DNA of 64,000 nt, taken from NCBI GenBank assembly GCA_002798175.1, contig NWQL01000003.1:124001-188000 (forward strand). Direction: 5' to 3'. Of this stretch, positions 51,199 to 61,617 are shown one piece after another (position 1 is the first letter of the stretch; each line of letters opens with the position of its first letter). The position numbers and the translations under genes are program-made. This DNA is from Lysobacteraceae bacterium NML91-0213 (GTDB lineage: Bacteria; Pseudomonadota; Gammaproteobacteria; Xanthomonadales; Xanthomonadaceae). Under the pieces are notes generated by a model. That model saw only the letters and a list, made by a program, of their open reading frames with translations. It made no database searches and was not told the origin of the DNA.

Positions 51199-51204
51199 TA
51201 CAAT
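51199..51204 (+). promoter_or_regulatory. Probable -10 element of the PagL-like gene
   Basis: TACAAT, 32 bases upstream of the ATG at 51237 in the gap divergent from cutA. No clear -35 hexamer. Confidence 0.35.
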
Positions 51205-51236
51205 CTGGACTCCCCGGTTCACTATTCGACTCCCCC

Positions 51237-51725
51237 ATGTCCACGATCCGTTTTCCGGCGCTGTGCGCCGTCGCGCTTGCTGCGTCCGCAGTGTTCCCGG
51301 CCGTCGCGCAGTCGCAGTTCGAACTGAGCGCGGGCCCGTCGTGGACGCGCGACAACGAGGTCACCCCGGTGGTCGCCGCCGCCTGGCTTCCGGAGTTCCG
51401 CACCCTCGACAACGCCCTGCTGCGCTGGGAGCTCGGTGTCGTGCACGTGCGCGGTCGCGACGACACCCGCTACGACCTCGAGGATGACGTGACCGTCGGC
51501 CACGCGGGCCTGCGCTACGACCGCACCGACAACGGCCTGACGCTGGGCTTCGGCGTCGGCGTGCAGACCGGGCATACCGATGCACTGTCGGGTGATCCGC
51601 AGTTCATCAGCACGGTGGGGTGGCGCTGGGACCGCTTCTCGGTGCTGGCGCGGCACATCTCCAATGCCAGCATCCACCAGCCCAACGACGGCGAGACCAT
51701 GGTGGTGGCGGCCTGGCGGTTCTGA
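51237..51725 (+). CDS. PagL-like lipid A 3-O-deacylase (acyloxyacyl hydrolase)
   Basis: Predicted outer-membrane beta-barrel enzyme, 162 residues. Signal peptide about 1-24 (ending AVAQ). The mature protein shows alternating beta-strand patterning (FELSAGPSWTRDN, LRWELGVVHVRGR, LTLGFGVGVQTG). The C-terminal LARHISNASIHQPNDGET carries the PagL catalytic His-Ser in HxSN. The terminal VVAAWRF ends in Phe, as outer-membrane barrels require. PagL trims the 3-position acyl chain of lipid A and changes LPS stiffness and immune recognition. Family assignment rests on this motif and barrel length; activity is inferred. Confidence 0.8.
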   Translation: MSTIRFPALCAVALAASAVFPAVAQSQFELSAGPSWTRDNEVTPVVAAAWLPEFRTLDNALLRWELGVVHVRGRDDTRYDLEDDVTVGHAGLRYDRTDNGLTLGFGVGVQTGHTDALSGDPQFISTVGWRWDRFSVLARHISNASIHQPNDGETMVVAAWRF

Positions 51726-51781
51726 GCCGGCCAGGCGGGACGCCGCCGTTTCGCGTCGCGCGGGAACTTCAATCCGCGGCC

Positions 51782-51810
51782 CTTGAAAGCCGCTGAACCG
51801 CCTCCAACTT
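51782..51810 (+). promoter_or_regulatory. Possible sigma-32 heat-shock promoter
   Basis: CTTGAAA at 51782-51788 matches the sigma-32 -35 consensus. About 13 bases later CTCCAACT loosely resembles the CCCCATNT -10. It lies upstream of the CIRCE operator of groESL; only the -35 is strong. Confidence 0.4.
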
Positions 51811-51851
51811 CCAGCCCGTGCCCGGATTGCCGGGCCTTGCCGCCCGCGGCC

Positions 51852-51878
51852 TTGGCACTCTCCGGTGGGGAGTGCTAG
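51852..51878 (+). promoter_or_regulatory. CIRCE operator (HrcA site) of groESL
   Basis: TTGGCACTC-N9-GAGTGCTAG matches the CIRCE consensus TTAGCACTC-N9-GAGTGCTAA with one mismatch per arm. It coincides with a possible promoter (TTGGCA at 51852, 17-bp spacing, CTAGGA at 51875), so HrcA binding would block initiation. hrcA itself is not in the window. Confidence 0.9.
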
Positions 51879-51924
51879 GATCGCCGCAATTTTTCAACCC
51901 AATCAATCACTTAAGGGGATTGAC

Positions 51925-52215
51925 ATGAGCAACATCAAGCCGCTGTACGACCGCGTGGTCATCAAGCGTATGGAAGAAGAAAAGATGTCGGCCGGTGGCA
52001 TCGTGATTCCGGACTCCGCCACCGAGAAGCCGATCAAGGGCGAAGTCGTGGCCGTGGGCGAGGGCAAGGCGCTCGACAACGGCAGCCTGCGCGCGCCGAA
52101 GGTCAAGGTCGGCGACAAGGTGCTGTTCGGCAAGTACAGCGGCACCGAGGTCAAGCTGGACGGCACCGACTACCTGGTGGTGAAGGAAGACGACATCTTC
52201 GCGATCCTCGGCTGA
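51925..52215 (+). CDS. groES: Co-chaperonin GroES
   Basis: Heptameric lid of the GroEL chaperonin, 96 residues. [29 protein letters not shown] contains the mobile loop, and [33 protein letters not shown] closes the fold. The ATG at 51925 is preceded by TTAAGGGGAT; an in-frame ATG at 51865 lies inside the CIRCE region and is ruled out. Codons here are tidily biased, as expected for a highly expressed gene. Confidence 0.98.
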   Translation: MSNIKPLYDRVVIKRMEEEKMSAGGIVIPDSATEKPIKGEVVAVGEGKALDNGSLRAPKVKVGDKVLFGKYSGTEVKLDGTDYLVVKEDDIFAILG

Positions 52216-52268
52216 TCGCGGCGCTCCTTCCCATCCCCACGAATTCCACCCAAGACATTCAGAGGTAA

Positions 52269-53915
<1,647 letters not shown>

Positions 53916-53947
53916 TCCAGCGCCATCCGGCTGTACCGCAACACAGG

Positions 53948-53975
53948 AAAACCCCGCCGCGAGGCGGGGTTTTTC
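53948..53975 (+). terminator. Rho-independent terminator of groESL
   Basis: Stem AAAACCCCGCC/GGCGGGGTTTTT with a GCGA loop and T tail, 32 bp after the groEL stop. Confidence 0.93.
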
Positions 53976-54070
53976 TTTGCGGTGGTGGTGGTGCGTGGGC
54001 CGACAGCGGCGTCATGCCGTGCATCACGCACGGATGCCACAATCCGCGCCGACAACCGTGGATGCCTCCG

Positions 54071-54985
54071 ATGGCCGGCGCTTCGCTGCTCACCCTTCTC
54101 GACGACATCGCCACCCTGCTCGACGACGTCGCCCTGCTCACCAAGGCCGCGACCAGGAAGACCGCGGGCGTGCTGGGCGACGACCTCGCCCTCAACGCCC
54201 AGCAGGTGGCCGGGGTGCGCGCGCACCGCGAGCTGCCGGTGGTGTGGTCGGTGTTCAAGGGCTCGCTGGTCAACAAGCTGATCCTGGTACCGGCGGCGCT
54301 GCTGATCAGCCAGTTCCTGCCCTGGCTGGTGGTGCCGCTGATGATGGTCGGCGGCGCCTACCTCTGCTACGAGGGCTTCGAGAAGGTCGTGCACAAGCTG
54401 TCGCACCGCCGCGGGCGTCCGGATCCCGAACAACGCGCGCAGGCGCTGCTGGCCTCACAGGAGACGCCGCAGGAACTCGAGAAGCAGAAGGTCCGCGGCG
54501 CGATCCGCACCGATTTCATCCTGTCCGCCGAGATCATCGTGCTGTCGCTGGCGGTGGTGGCCAACGAGCCGTTGCTGACCCGCTCGGTGACGCTGTCGGT
54601 GGTGGCGCTGGCGGTCACCGTGGGCGTCTACGGCCTGGTGGCCGCGATCGTGAAGATGGACGACGCCGGCCTGTGGATGAGCCAGCGGCCGGGTGCGCTG
54701 GTGCCGGCCACCGGGCGCGCGCTGGTGTATTCGGCGCCGTGGCTGATGAAGGCGCTGGGCATCCTCGGCACCATCGCGATGTTCCTCGTCGGCGGCGGCA
54801 TCTTCGTGCACAACATCGACCTGCTGCACCGGCTGATGGACACGGTCGAACATGCCGGCCTGCCCGGGTTCGCCGCCGATGCGCTGACCAGCCTGGTGGT
54901 GGGCCTGGCGGTTGGTGCGCTGGTGCTCGGCGCGGTGTGGCTGTTCGGGCGCCTGCGCGGTGAGCGCGCGGCGCCTGCGCACTGA
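54071..54985 (+). CDS. DUF808 (YedI-like) membrane protein
   Basis: Integral membrane protein of unknown function, 304 residues. The start MAGASLLTLLDDIATLLDDVALLTKAATRKTAGVLGDDLALNA is nearly the YedI consensus, followed by QVAGVRAHRELPVVWSVFKGSLVNK. About five to six TM helices follow. The ATG at 54071 matches E. coli YedI; an in-frame ATG at 54062 is possible. Transport or membrane stress roles have been guessed for the family; nothing in the context decides. Confidence 0.9.
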   Translation: MAGASLLTLLDDIATLLDDVALLTKAATRKTAGVLGDDLALNAQQVAGVRAHRELPVVWSVFKGSLVNKLILVPAALLISQFLPWLVVPLMMVGGAYLCYEGFEKVVHKLSHRRGRPDPEQRAQALLASQETPQELEKQKVRGAIRTDFILSAEIIVLSLAVVANEPLLTRSVTLSVVALAVTVGVYGLVAAIVKMDDAGLWMSQRPGALVPATGRALVYSAPWLMKALGILGTIAMFLVGGGIFVHNIDLLHRLMDTVEHAGLPGFAADALTSLVVGLAVGALVLGAVWLFGRLRGERAAPAH

Positions 54986-55028
54986 CGCCCCGGCAAGGCA
55001 TCCACTTGCACCCACGCGCGGGCCTTCC

Positions 55029-55034
55029 CAGACT
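55029..55034 (+). promoter_or_regulatory. -10-like element at the DUF6445-like gene start
   Basis: CAGACT ends six bases before the ATG at 55041, without a ribosome site. Confidence 0.35.
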
Positions 55035-55040
55035 GCGCGG

Positions 55041-55655
55041 ATGAGCACTTCACTGATCGTCGTCGACGACTTCCTCGGCGCGCAGGACGCCTGGCGCCTG
55101 CGCGAGGCCGGCCTGCGCATGACCTACCCGCCGCAGAAAGGCGCGTTCCCGGGGCGCAATTCACAGGAGCGGCTGCTGCTGCCGCAGCTCGACCAGGCGG
55201 TGTCGCGGCTCGCCGGCGAGCCGCTGCGGGCGATCGACCCGCCGGAATCGCACGGCAAGTTCCGCATCACCCTGGCCGATGACGTCGGCACCGGGCGCGT
55301 GCACATCGACCAGGGCGCGTGGTGGTCGGGGATCCTGTATCTCAGCCGCCCCGAGGATTGCCGCGGCGGAACCGAGTTCTACCGCCACATCGAAACCGGC
55401 ACCGAGCAGGCGCCGATGACCCAGGAGGGCATCGAGGCGATGGGCTACCGCACCGGCGCCGAGTTGCACGATGCGATCATCGGTCGCGACAGCAACGACA
55501 TGTCGCGCTGGGAGCTCACCATGCGCGTGCCGATGCGCTTCAACCGGCTGGTGCTGCTGCGGCCCTGGTTCTGGCATACCGCGGGCGAGGCGTTCGGCGA
55601 CAGCCTCGACAACGGCCGCTTCGTCTACCTGATGTTCTTCGCGCCCGCGCGCTGA
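55041..55655 (+). CDS. 2OG-Fe(II) oxygenase-like protein (DUF6445-like)
   Basis: Cytosolic 204-residue protein with the layout of iron/2-oxoglutarate oxygenases. The first iron-ligand pair is likely the HxD in GRVHIDQGAWWSGILYLS, the second His lies in PWFWHTAGEAFG, and an Arg before the last strand (GRFVYLMFFAPA) would hold 2-oxoglutarate. GGTEFYRH resembles the loop of prolyl-hydroxylase-type members. I recall such proteins being annotated DUF6445 in Xanthomonadaceae, without a known substrate. It precedes the MurG-like gene by 54 bp on the same strand and may be cotranscribed. Confidence 0.72.
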   Translation: MSTSLIVVDDFLGAQDAWRLREAGLRMTYPPQKGAFPGRNSQERLLLPQLDQAVSRLAGEPLRAIDPPESHGKFRITLADDVGTGRVHIDQGAWWSGILYLSRPEDCRGGTEFYRHIETGTEQAPMTQEGIEAMGYRTGAELHDAIIGRDSNDMSRWELTMRVPMRFNRLVLLRPWFWHTAGEAFGDSLDNGRFVYLMFFAPAR

Positions 55656-55709
55656 GGCACGGGCGCGGGACGTCCATAATCGCGGGCCGCAACGCACACG
55701 GACAGCACG

Positions 55710-56816
55710 TTGAAACATGTCATCGCCATGGCCGCCGGCGGAACCGGTGGCCATCTGTTCCCGGCCGAGGCCCTTGCACGCGAACTCGTCGCGCGCGGGC
55801 ACGACGCGGTGATCTATACCGATGCGCGCGGTGCGCGCTATGCGCATGCACTCGATGGCCTGCCGCACGTGGTGCTGCCCGCCCGCAGCCTGGCCGGTGG
55901 CATCGGCGGCAAGCTGGCCGCGGCGACCACGATCCTCGGTGCGGCCTGGCGCGCACGCGGCGACCTGCGGCGCCGTGGCGCGGAGGCCATGGTCGGATTC
56001 GGCGGTTATCCGAGCTTCGCGCCGGCACTGGGTGCGCGCGCCTGCGGGTTGCCGCTGCTGCTGCACGAGCAGGGCACGCGGCTGTCGCTGGCCAACCGGC
56101 AGCTGCTGCGGTTCGCCTCCGGGGTGGCGACGTCGTTCGCCGATACCGGCGGTCTTGCCGGCGTGCCGGCCGGTCGCGTGGTCGAGACCGGCAACCCGGT
56201 GCGCCGGGCGATCCTGGATGCCCGCGCGCCCTATCCGCTGCTGTCGGCCGCGGACCCCCTGCGGCTGCTGGTGGTCGGCGGCAGCCAGAGTGCGGCGGTG
56301 TTCGGCCGGGTGGTACCGCCCGCGCTGCGTGCGCTGCCGGAAGCGCTGCGTGCACGGCTGCGGGTGTCGCTGCAGGTGGCGGGCGACGATGCCGGCGCGA
56401 TCGCGGACGAGCTCGCCGGCGCCGGCATCGATGCCGACGTGCGGCCGTTCTTCGATGACATGGGCGCGCGCCTGCGCGATGCACACCTGGTGGTCACCCG
56501 CGCCGGTGCCACCACCATCGCCGACCTGCTGGCGATCGGCCGCCCGGCGATCTTCGTGCCGATCCCGCAGGGGGGATCGGCCGACGAACAGCTGCGCAAT
56601 GCCCGCACGCTGGAGCAGCTGGGCGCTGGCTGGTGCATGGCGGAAGCGGAGCTCGATCCCGCCGCGCTCGCCGCGCGACTGCAGGCACTGTTCACATCCT
56701 CCGTGGCCCTGCCGGAGGCGGCGGCGCGCGCAGCGGCCGCGGGGCGCCCCGACGCCGCCGCGCGGCTTGCCGATGCGGTGCTGGCACTGGTCGCACAAGG
56801 CGCCCCCGAGGCGTGA
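55710..56816 (+). CDS. MurG-type UDP-GlcNAc glycosyltransferase
   Basis: GT28 (GT-B fold) glycosyltransferase, 368 residues. The N-terminal domain starts with GGTGGHLFPAEALARELVARGHDAVIYTDARG, then GFGGYPSFAPALGARACGLPLLLHEQGTRLSLANR. The C-terminal donor domain has GGSQSAAVFGRVVPPAL and TRAGATTIADLLAIGRPAIFVPIPQGGSADEQLRNA. The pattern is closest to alphaproteobacterial MurG. Deviations: HEQG replaces the usual HEQN and GATTIAD has Asp where the donor-binding Glu is normal. MurG normally sits in the dcw cluster; here its neighbour is an FAD oxidoreductase, so it could be a paralogue with another acceptor. Start is TTG at 55710; the next in-frame ATG (55728) would cut the first strand. Confidence 0.8.
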   Translation: MKHVIAMAAGGTGGHLFPAEALARELVARGHDAVIYTDARGARYAHALDGLPHVVLPARSLAGGIGGKLAAATTILGAAWRARGDLRRRGAEAMVGFGGYPSFAPALGARACGLPLLLHEQGTRLSLANRQLLRFASGVATSFADTGGLAGVPAGRVVETGNPVRRAILDARAPYPLLSAADPLRLLVVGGSQSAAVFGRVVPPALRALPEALRARLRVSLQVAGDDAGAIADELAGAGIDADVRPFFDDMGARLRDAHLVVTRAGATTIADLLAIGRPAIFVPIPQGGSADEQLRNARTLEQLGAGWCMAEAELDPAALAARLQALFTSSVALPEAAARAAAAGRPDAAARLADAVLALVAQGAPEA

Positions 56817-58435
56817 GCGCGGCGGCCGCCCACGATGTGCTGGTCATCGGTGGCGGCCATAACGGACTGGTCTGCGCCGCCTACCTGGCCGCAGCCGGGC
56901 TCGACGTGCGCGTGCTGGAGCGCCGCGGCATCGTCGGCGGCGCCGCGGTCACCGAGGAGTTCCATCCCGGCTTCCGCAACTCCACGTGCAGCTACACCGT
57001 CAGCCTGCTCGATCCCGCGGTCATCCGCGAGTTGCGCCTGGCCGGGCATGGGCTGCGCATCGTCGAGCGCCCGTTCTCGAACTTCCTGCCGTTGCCCGAC
57101 GGAGGCGCGTTCCGGCTCGGCGGCGGTCTCACCGCCAGCGAGGTCGCACGCTATGCGCCGCGCGACGTCGAACGGCTGGCGGGTTACGAGGCGATGCTCT
57201 CGCGCGTGGTGGCGGTCCTGCGCCAGCTGATGCGGCGTACCCCGCCCAATCCCGGCGGGGGCATGGGCGTCGCCGACTGGCTGGCGAGCTGGGAGATGGC
57301 CCGCCAGCTGCGTGGCCTGGACCTTGCCACCCGTCGCGACCTGCTGGCGCTGTTCACGAAATCGGCCGGCGACCTGCTCGACGGCTGGTTCGAATGCGAG
57401 CCGCTCAAGGCTGCGCTCGGCTGGGATTCGATCGTCGGCAACTTCGCCAGCCCGTACACGCCGGGATCGGCCTATGTGCTGCTGCACCACGTGTTCGGCG
57501 AGGTCAACGGCCGGCAGGGTGCCTGGGGGCATGCGATCGGCGGGATGGGCGCGATCACCCAGGCGATGGCACGCGAGTGCGAAGCACGTGGCGTGCGCAT
57601 CGACACCGGCGCTGACGTCGCCGAGGTGCGGGTCGCCGATGGCCGCGCACGCGGGGTGGTGCTGGCTGACGGCCGCGAACTGCACGCACGCCGCGCGGTG
57701 GTCGCCAACGTCAATCCGAAGCTGCTGTACCAGCGGCTGGTGCCCCGCGGCGCACTCGACGACGACACCGCGCAGCGCATCGACGGCTACAGCTGCGGGT
57801 CCGGCACCTTCCGCATGAACGTGGCGCTCGCGGAGCTGCCGGATTTCGCCTGCGCGTCGGGCACCGCGCTGCAGCCGCACCACCAGAGCGGCATTCTCGT
57901 CGGCCACTCGCTGGAGTACTTCGAACGCGCGTACTTCGACGCACGCTCGAAGGCGCACAACCCCGGCTGGGCGCGCGAACCGGTGGTCGAGCTGGTGATC
58001 GCCTCCACCCTCGACGATAGCCTGGCACCGCCCGGACAGCACGTCGCGAGCCTGTTCTGCCAGCACGTCAATCCCGAGGTCGACGGCGGCTGGGACATGC
58101 ACCGCGACACCGTCGCCAACCTGATGATCGACATCGTCGATCGCGTCGCGCCCAACTTCCGTCGCAGCGTGCTCGGCTGGAGCGCACTGTCGCCGCTGGA
58201 CCTGGAGCGCGAATTCGGCCTGGTCGGCGGCGACATCTTCCACGGCGCCCTTGGCCTGGACCAGCTGTTTTCCGCGCGTCCGCTGCTCGGCCAGGCCGAT
58301 TACCGCGGTGCGGTGCCGGCCCTCTATCTGTGCGGCTCCGGCACCCACCCCGGCGGCGGCGTCACCGGCCTGCCAGGGCGCAATGCCGCCCGCGAACTGC
58401 TGCGCGACCTGCGCCGGCGGCCCCGGCCCGCCTAG
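56813..58435 (+). CDS. FAD-dependent oxidoreductase (phytoene desaturase/PYROXD2-like)
   Basis: Flavoprotein of the CrtI/PYROXD2 superfamily, 540 residues. The FAD-binding dinucleotide motif is VLVIGGGHNGLVCAAYLAAAGLDVRVLERR. The second family motif, GGAAVTEEFHPGFRNSTCSY, follows, and the C-terminal FAD motif is LYLCGSGTHPGGGVTGLPGRNAAREL. The middle carries a GAWGHAIGGMGAITQAMAREC segment typical of the group. Translation starts at GTG 56813, overlapping the glycosyltransferase stop (GTGA). Substrate unknown: carotenoid, isoprenoid or other hydrophobic molecules are possible. Coupling with a MurG-like enzyme hints at joint modification of a lipid-linked sugar, but that is inference. Confidence 0.85.
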   Translation: MSAAAAHDVLVIGGGHNGLVCAAYLAAAGLDVRVLERRGIVGGAAVTEEFHPGFRNSTCSYTVSLLDPAVIRELRLAGHGLRIVERPFSNFLPLPDGGAFRLGGGLTASEVARYAPRDVERLAGYEAMLSRVVAVLRQLMRRTPPNPGGGMGVADWLASWEMARQLRGLDLATRRDLLALFTKSAGDLLDGWFECEPLKAALGWDSIVGNFASPYTPGSAYVLLHHVFGEVNGRQGAWGHAIGGMGAITQAMARECEARGVRIDTGADVAEVRVADGRARGVVLADGRELHARRAVVANVNPKLLYQRLVPRGALDDDTAQRIDGYSCGSGTFRMNVALAELPDFACASGTALQPHHQSGILVGHSLEYFERAYFDARSKAHNPGWAREPVVELVIASTLDDSLAPPGQHVASLFCQHVNPEVDGGWDMHRDTVANLMIDIVDRVAPNFRRSVLGWSALSPLDLEREFGLVGGDIFHGALGLDQLFSARPLLGQADYRGAVPALYLCGSGTHPGGGVTGLPGRNAARELLRDLRRRPRPA

Positions 58436-58502
58436 CGCGTAATCGTTTACACGGCATGTGCCCCGACACCATGCGCAGGTGTCTGTTTTTATTCGATTTT
58501 TG

Positions 58503-58514
58503 TACTGGCCAGTA
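58503..58514. promoter_or_regulatory. Perfect palindrome in the AT-rich gap before glnE
   Basis: TACTGGCCAGTA, a 12-bp perfect palindrome within an unusually AT-rich stretch (T-rich tract at 58482-58501). Could be a repressor operator with the -10 near TATCGT. The gap 58436-58746 otherwise holds only a terminator and no gene. Confidence 0.35.
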
Positions 58515-58590
58515 TCGTTTTGCAGTGCAGCGTGCATCCCGGATAACACTTCGTTCACGATGGCTCCGCACCCGACGTGGGGGAGGGAGC

Positions 58591-58628
58591 AAAGCCCGCT
58601 ACCGGTTTACCGGCAGCGGGCTTTTTTG
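58591..58628 (+). terminator. Rho-independent terminator in the FAD oxidoreductase-glnE gap
   Basis: Outer stem AAAGCCCGCT/AGCGGGCTTT with an inner CCGG-TTTA-CCGG hairpin and seven T. It is 155 bp beyond the oxidoreductase stop, so it may end a separate short transcript that starts in the AT-rich segment. Confidence 0.85.
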
Positions 58629-58734
58629 TTCCTGCGCCTGCGCGCTGGAGTGAACGTCGCACCGGCGCATGTGCCTGCGTGCCGCGCTGTGCACCATCCA
58701 GCGTTGCACGGCGCGCCGCGAAGGCCGTGGATGC

Positions 58735-58740
58735 CACAAT
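58735..58740 (+). promoter_or_regulatory. -10-like element at the glnE start
   Basis: CACAAT ends six bases before the ATG at 58747; no ribosome site. Same leaderless layout as other genes here. Confidence 0.45.
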
Positions 58741-58746
58741 CGGCCG

Positions 58747-61617
58747 ATGCCCAACGCATCCGGATCCACCGAGAACCCGCTGGCGCAGATCGCCACTCGT
58801 GCAATAGGACGCATCGATCGCGCTGCCCGCATGGCCGGGGGCGAGCCGCCGTCGGCCCAACCGGCCCTGCGCGACGCGCTGTCACGGGTCGCCATTGCAA
58901 GCGACTTCGCGGTCGACACCCTCGAGCAGCAGCCCGACCTGCTGGCGCGACTGGTGGAGGATGGCGGTGCCGACCCGCTGCCGGCGCCCGACCTGTCCAC
59001 CGGCAGCCGCGAGGACTGGGCGCGCGCGCTGCGGCGCTGGCGGGCCGCCGAATCCGCGCGGCTGGTCTGGCGCGACGTGCTCGACCTCGATGACGTCGAT
59101 GCCACCCTGGCCGGCACCACCGCGCTGGCCGAGCGCTGCCTGCAACTGGCGCACGACGCGCTGGAGGCCGAGTTCATCGCCCGCCACGGTGTGGTCCGCG
59201 ATGCCGGGGGACATCCGGTACGGCTGGTGGTGTTCGCACTGGGCAAGCTGGGTGGCGGCGAGCTCAACTTCAGTTCCGATGTCGACCTGGTCTACGCCTA
59301 TCCACACGAGGGCGAGAGCGACGGGCCGCGTCCGCTGGCCGCCGAGACCTGGTGCATGCGGCTGGGCCAGGCGCTGGCCAGGCTGCTCGACGAGGTCACC
59401 GTGGACGGCTTCTGCCATCGCGTCGACCTGCGGCTGCGCCCGTTCGGAGGCGCCGGCCGGCTGGCATTGGGCTTTGGCGCGATGGAGCAGTACTTCCAGC
59501 GCGAGGGCCGCGACTGGGAGCGCTACGCCTGGCAGAAGGCGCGTCCGGTGGCCGGGGACATCGAGGCCGGCGAGGCCTTCCTGGCCGAGCTGCGACCCTT
59601 CGTCTACCGCCGCTACCTCGACTTCGGCGCGCTCGACGGCCTGCGCGACATGAAGGCGGCGATCAGCGCCGAGGTGGCGCGCAAGGAGCTTGCCGACGAC
59701 ATCAAGCGCGGCCGCGGCGGGATCCGCGAGATCGAGTTCTTCGCCCAAGTGCTGCAGTTGATCCACGGGGGGCGCGATCCCACCCTGCGTGGCCGGCGCC
59801 TGCAGCCATCGCTGCAGGCACTCGCCGCTGCACGCCACGTGCCTGCCGAGACCGCGCAGGCGCTGGTGGACGCCTACCGCTGGCTGCGGCGGCTGGAAAA
59901 CCGCCTGCAGATGCTGCGCGACGCACAGGTGCATGCACTGCCCGCGGACCCGCTGGACCGCGAGCGCATTGCCGCCGCCCTTGGCCTGACCTGGGATGCG
60001 CTGGCGCAGACCCTCGCCGATCACCGCCAGGTCGTGGCCTCGACCTTCGATGCCTTGCTGCATCGCGAACAGGCCGCGGTCGCCGCCGACTGCGACCTGG
60101 CCGGCTACTGGCGCGCGCTTCCCGAAGGCGGCGCCTCCGCACAGCTGGAGGCAGCCGGCTTCGGCGATGCGCCTGCGGTGGATGCGGCGCTGCGCGACTT
60201 CGCCCGCTCGCCCGGCGTGCGCGACCTGCCCGATATCGCCCGGACCCGGCTGGAGCGGGTGATGCCGGTGCTGCTGCAGGCCAGCGCGCCGGCCGACCGT
60301 CCGCTGGAAGCGATCCGCAGGCTGCTGGCCCTGCTGCACAACGTGCTGCGCCGGTCGAGTTATCTCGCCCTGCTCGACGAGCAGCCGGCGGCGCTGGCGC
60401 GGCTGGTGGACCTGATGACCCGCAGCGCGTTCCTGGCCGAGCGCGTGGCCATGCACCCGCTGCTGCTCGACGAACTGCTGGATGCGCGCATCGAGGGCCC
60501 GCTGCCGGGCCGCGAGCAACTGCATGCCGCCTGCCGGGCCGTGCTCGCGCGCGACGATGTCGAGGCAGCGCTGTACGCGCTCAACGAGGTGCGGCAGACG
60601 CTGAGTTTCCGCATCGCGCTGGCCATGCTCGACGGCCGCCAGGGCGCACAGGACAGTGCGCGGCAGTTGGCGTGGCTGGCCGATGGCGTGGTCGCCGCGG
60701 TGCTGGAACTGGCCCGCCGTGGCATGCATGACAGCCATGGCCGCATCGACGGCGCCACGTTCGCGGTGCTGGGCTACGGCAGCCTCGGCGGCGAGGAGCT
60801 CGGCGTGGGCTCCGACCTCGACCTGGTGTTCCTCTACGACGCCCCGCCCGGCGCGCAGTCGGACGGTGCGCGGCCGCTGGATGCGATCCGCTGGCATGCG
60901 CGGCTGGCGCAGAAGATCGTGGCGCTGCTGGGCACCGTCACCGGCGCCGGCCGGCTGTACGAGGTCGATATCCGCCTGCGCCCCGACGGTGCCAGTGGCC
61001 TGCTGGTGTCTTCGCTGGGCAGCTACGACGACTACCAGCGCGAGCGCGCCTGGACCTGGGAACACCAGGCGCTGGTACGCGCGCGCGCGGTGGCCGGCGA
61101 TGCGCCCCTGGTCGCCGAGTTCGAACGCGTGCGCGCCGCCGCACTGGGGCGCATGCGCGACGCCGGGGTACTGCGCGACGACATCGTGTCGATGCGCCAG
61201 CGCATGCGTAGCGAGCTCGATCGCAGCCGCGACGGCGTGTTCGACCTCAAGCAGGGCGAGGGCGGCCTGGTCGACCTGGAGTTCCTGCTGCAGTACCTGG
61301 TGCTGCGCGACGCACACGCCATTCCGGCGCTGCTGTCGCCACGGGCAACGCCGGCATTGCTCGACGCCCTGTGCGGGGCCGGCGTGCTCGCCGTTGACAC
61401 CTGCAGCGGCCTGCGCGAGGCCCATGCGACGCTGCTCGGGCTCGGCCTGGCGCAGACGCTCGACCGGCGCCCCCGGCTGGTGCCCGACAGCCGGCGGCTG
61501 CAGGACGCGCGCGCCAGCGTGCGGGGCGCCGTCGCGGCGCTGCTGGGGGGCGATCCGCTATCGGCGATGCCGCGTCACGGCGATCAGTCGCCGTCGGGCG
61601 CGTCCGGCCAGTCCTGA
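58747..61617 (+). CDS. glnE: Bifunctional glutamine synthetase adenylyltransferase/deadenylase
   Basis: Controls glutamine synthetase by adding or removing AMP according to PII signals; 956 residues (E. coli 946). Two nucleotidyltransferase domains are visible: the N-terminal deadenylylase with [23 protein letters not shown] (about 185-205) and the C-terminal adenylylase with [25 protein letters not shown] (~675-700). Each is followed by a helical GlnD_UR_UTase region ([22 protein letters not shown] and [20 protein letters not shown]). Both active sites keep G-G-x-E-L/x-SD-D. It overlaps the convergent TfoX-like gene by 34 bp. Confidence 0.95.
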   Translation: MPNASGSTENPLAQIATRAIGRIDRAARMAGGEPPSAQPALRDALSRVAIASDFAVDTLEQQPDLLARLVEDGGADPLPAPDLSTGSREDWARALRRWRAAESARLVWRDVLDLDDVDATLAGTTALAERCLQLAHDALEAEFIARHGVVRDAGGHPVRLVVFALGKLGGGELNFSSDVDLVYAYPHEGESDGPRPLAAETWCMRLGQALARLLDEVTVDGFCHRVDLRLRPFGGAGRLALGFGAMEQYFQREGRDWERYAWQKARPVAGDIEAGEAFLAELRPFVYRRYLDFGALDGLRDMKAAISAEVARKELADDIKRGRGGIREIEFFAQVLQLIHGGRDPTLRGRRLQPSLQALAAARHVPAETAQALVDAYRWLRRLENRLQMLRDAQVHALPADPLDRERIAAALGLTWDALAQTLADHRQVVASTFDALLHREQAAVAADCDLAGYWRALPEGGASAQLEAAGFGDAPAVDAALRDFARSPGVRDLPDIARTRLERVMPVLLQASAPADRPLEAIRRLLALLHNVLRRSSYLALLDEQPAALARLVDLMTRSAFLAERVAMHPLLLDELLDARIEGPLPGREQLHAACRAVLARDDVEAALYALNEVRQTLSFRIALAMLDGRQGAQDSARQLAWLADGVVAAVLELARRGMHDSHGRIDGATFAVLGYGSLGGEELGVGSDLDLVFLYDAPPGAQSDGARPLDAIRWHARLAQKIVALLGTVTGAGRLYEVDIRLRPDGASGLLVSSLGSYDDYQRERAWTWEHQALVRARAVAGDAPLVAEFERVRAAALGRMRDAGVLRDDIVSMRQRMRSELDRSRDGVFDLKQGEGGLVDLEFLLQYLVLRDAHAIPALLSPRATPALLDALCGAGVLAVDTCSGLREAHATLLGLGLAQTLDRRPRLVPDSRRLQDARASVRGAVAALLGGDPLSAMPRHGDQSPSGASGQS

